Positions 14,114 through 14,215 of a stretch of DNA of 14,215 bases are shown here, piece by piece; the first letter of the stretch is position 1; each line of letters starts with the position of its first letter. The notes beneath the pieces were generated by a model that saw only the letters and a program-made list of their open reading frames with translations, was not told the DNA's origin and did not search any database. This DNA comes from Pseudomonadota bacterium (GTDB taxonomy: Bacteria > Pseudomonadota > Alphaproteobacteria > Sphingomonadales > Sphingomonadaceae). The stretch spans positions 1-14,215 of the forward strand of contig JAEZZI010000005.1 of assembly GCA_023418595.1 (NCBI GenBank). The letters run 5' to 3'. The position numbers and the translations under genes were made by a program.

Positions 14114-14215
14114 ATGGAATTTCTGTATCTCTTGTGGCTCGGCAAGCCGGTCTGGATGTGGCTGGGCTTTCTGGCGCTGGTCGCGGCTTTGCTCGCGCTC
14201 GACCTCGGCGTCCTT
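14114..14215 (+). CDS. TerC/Alx-family integral membrane protein, 5' end only
   Basis: Only the first 34 residues are present (MEFLYLLWLGKPVWMWLGFLALVAALLALDLGVL); the gene runs off the window. The WMWLGFLALVAALLALDLGVL segment is the first transmembrane helix of the Alx-type TerC family, with the conserved aspartate D30 in the helix. Characterised members such as E. coli Alx are linked to manganese export; older annotations say tellurium resistance. The ATG at 14114 is preceded by GGGG (14103-14106) at a 7-base spacing. Its leader carries copy 2 of the structured RNA, so expression is probably controlled by that element. With so little of the protein visible, the assignment rests on this helix plus the leader. 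Confidence 0.8.
   Translation, partial: MEFLYLLWLGKPVWMWLGFLALVAALLALDLGVL

Overview
The window is chromosomal DNA of an alphaproteobacterium, most likely a Sphingomonas-type sphingomonad. The first 820 bases are the 5' part of a 16S rRNA gene on the minus strand whose variable regions read like Sphingomonas. The DNA is GC-rich (roughly 65%), and the protein genes (DUF4167 next to prmC/prfA, paired DUF4139 exoproteins, an Alx-type TerC) fit that group.

Layout. (1) 1-1414: 16S rRNA start, its leader with a boxA antitermination site, a probable rrn promoter, and a dense cluster of GANTC sites. (2) 1415-5391: a CBS-domain protein (-), a small two-helix membrane protein (+) that overlaps tail-to-tail with a pair of secreted DUF4139 paralogues (-), a palindromic REP-like element and a strong terminator. 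(3) 5415-9770: a minus-strand translation block, hisS-prfA-prmC, followed by a DUF4167 gene that probably has its own transcript. hisS and prfA overlap by ATGA. (4) 9873-11085: tRNA-Gly(TCC) followed by a GH130 glycoside phosphorylase/hydrolase (+). (5) 11221-12540: miaB (-). (6) 12663-13520: a NavAb/NaChBac-like voltage-gated sodium channel (+) with an in-frame amber codon at codon 3 of the best ATG start, a probable C-terminal frameshift and a missing fourth gating arginine. (7) 13648-14215: two copies of one structured RNA element, the first before a DUF465 (YdcH-like) small protein gene and the second before a terC gene that runs off the window.

How the genes relate. hisS, prfA, prmC, miaB, tRNA-Gly and the rRNA operon all serve translation: tRNA-His charging, stop-codon release, methylation of the release-factor GGQ motif, and tRNA A37 modification. 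The most notable possible system is in the last 570 bases. Two RNA elements share an invariant asymmetric internal loop (GGCCCCUCUG opposite GAUGU) held between stems whose sequences differ but still pair. This looks like a metabolite- or ion-sensing leader duplicated before two genes, the second being a TerC-family transporter. Other points worth checking are the GANTC cluster upstream of the rRNA promoter, the low-GC divergent anticodon-binding domain of hisS, and the decaying or recoded sodium channel.
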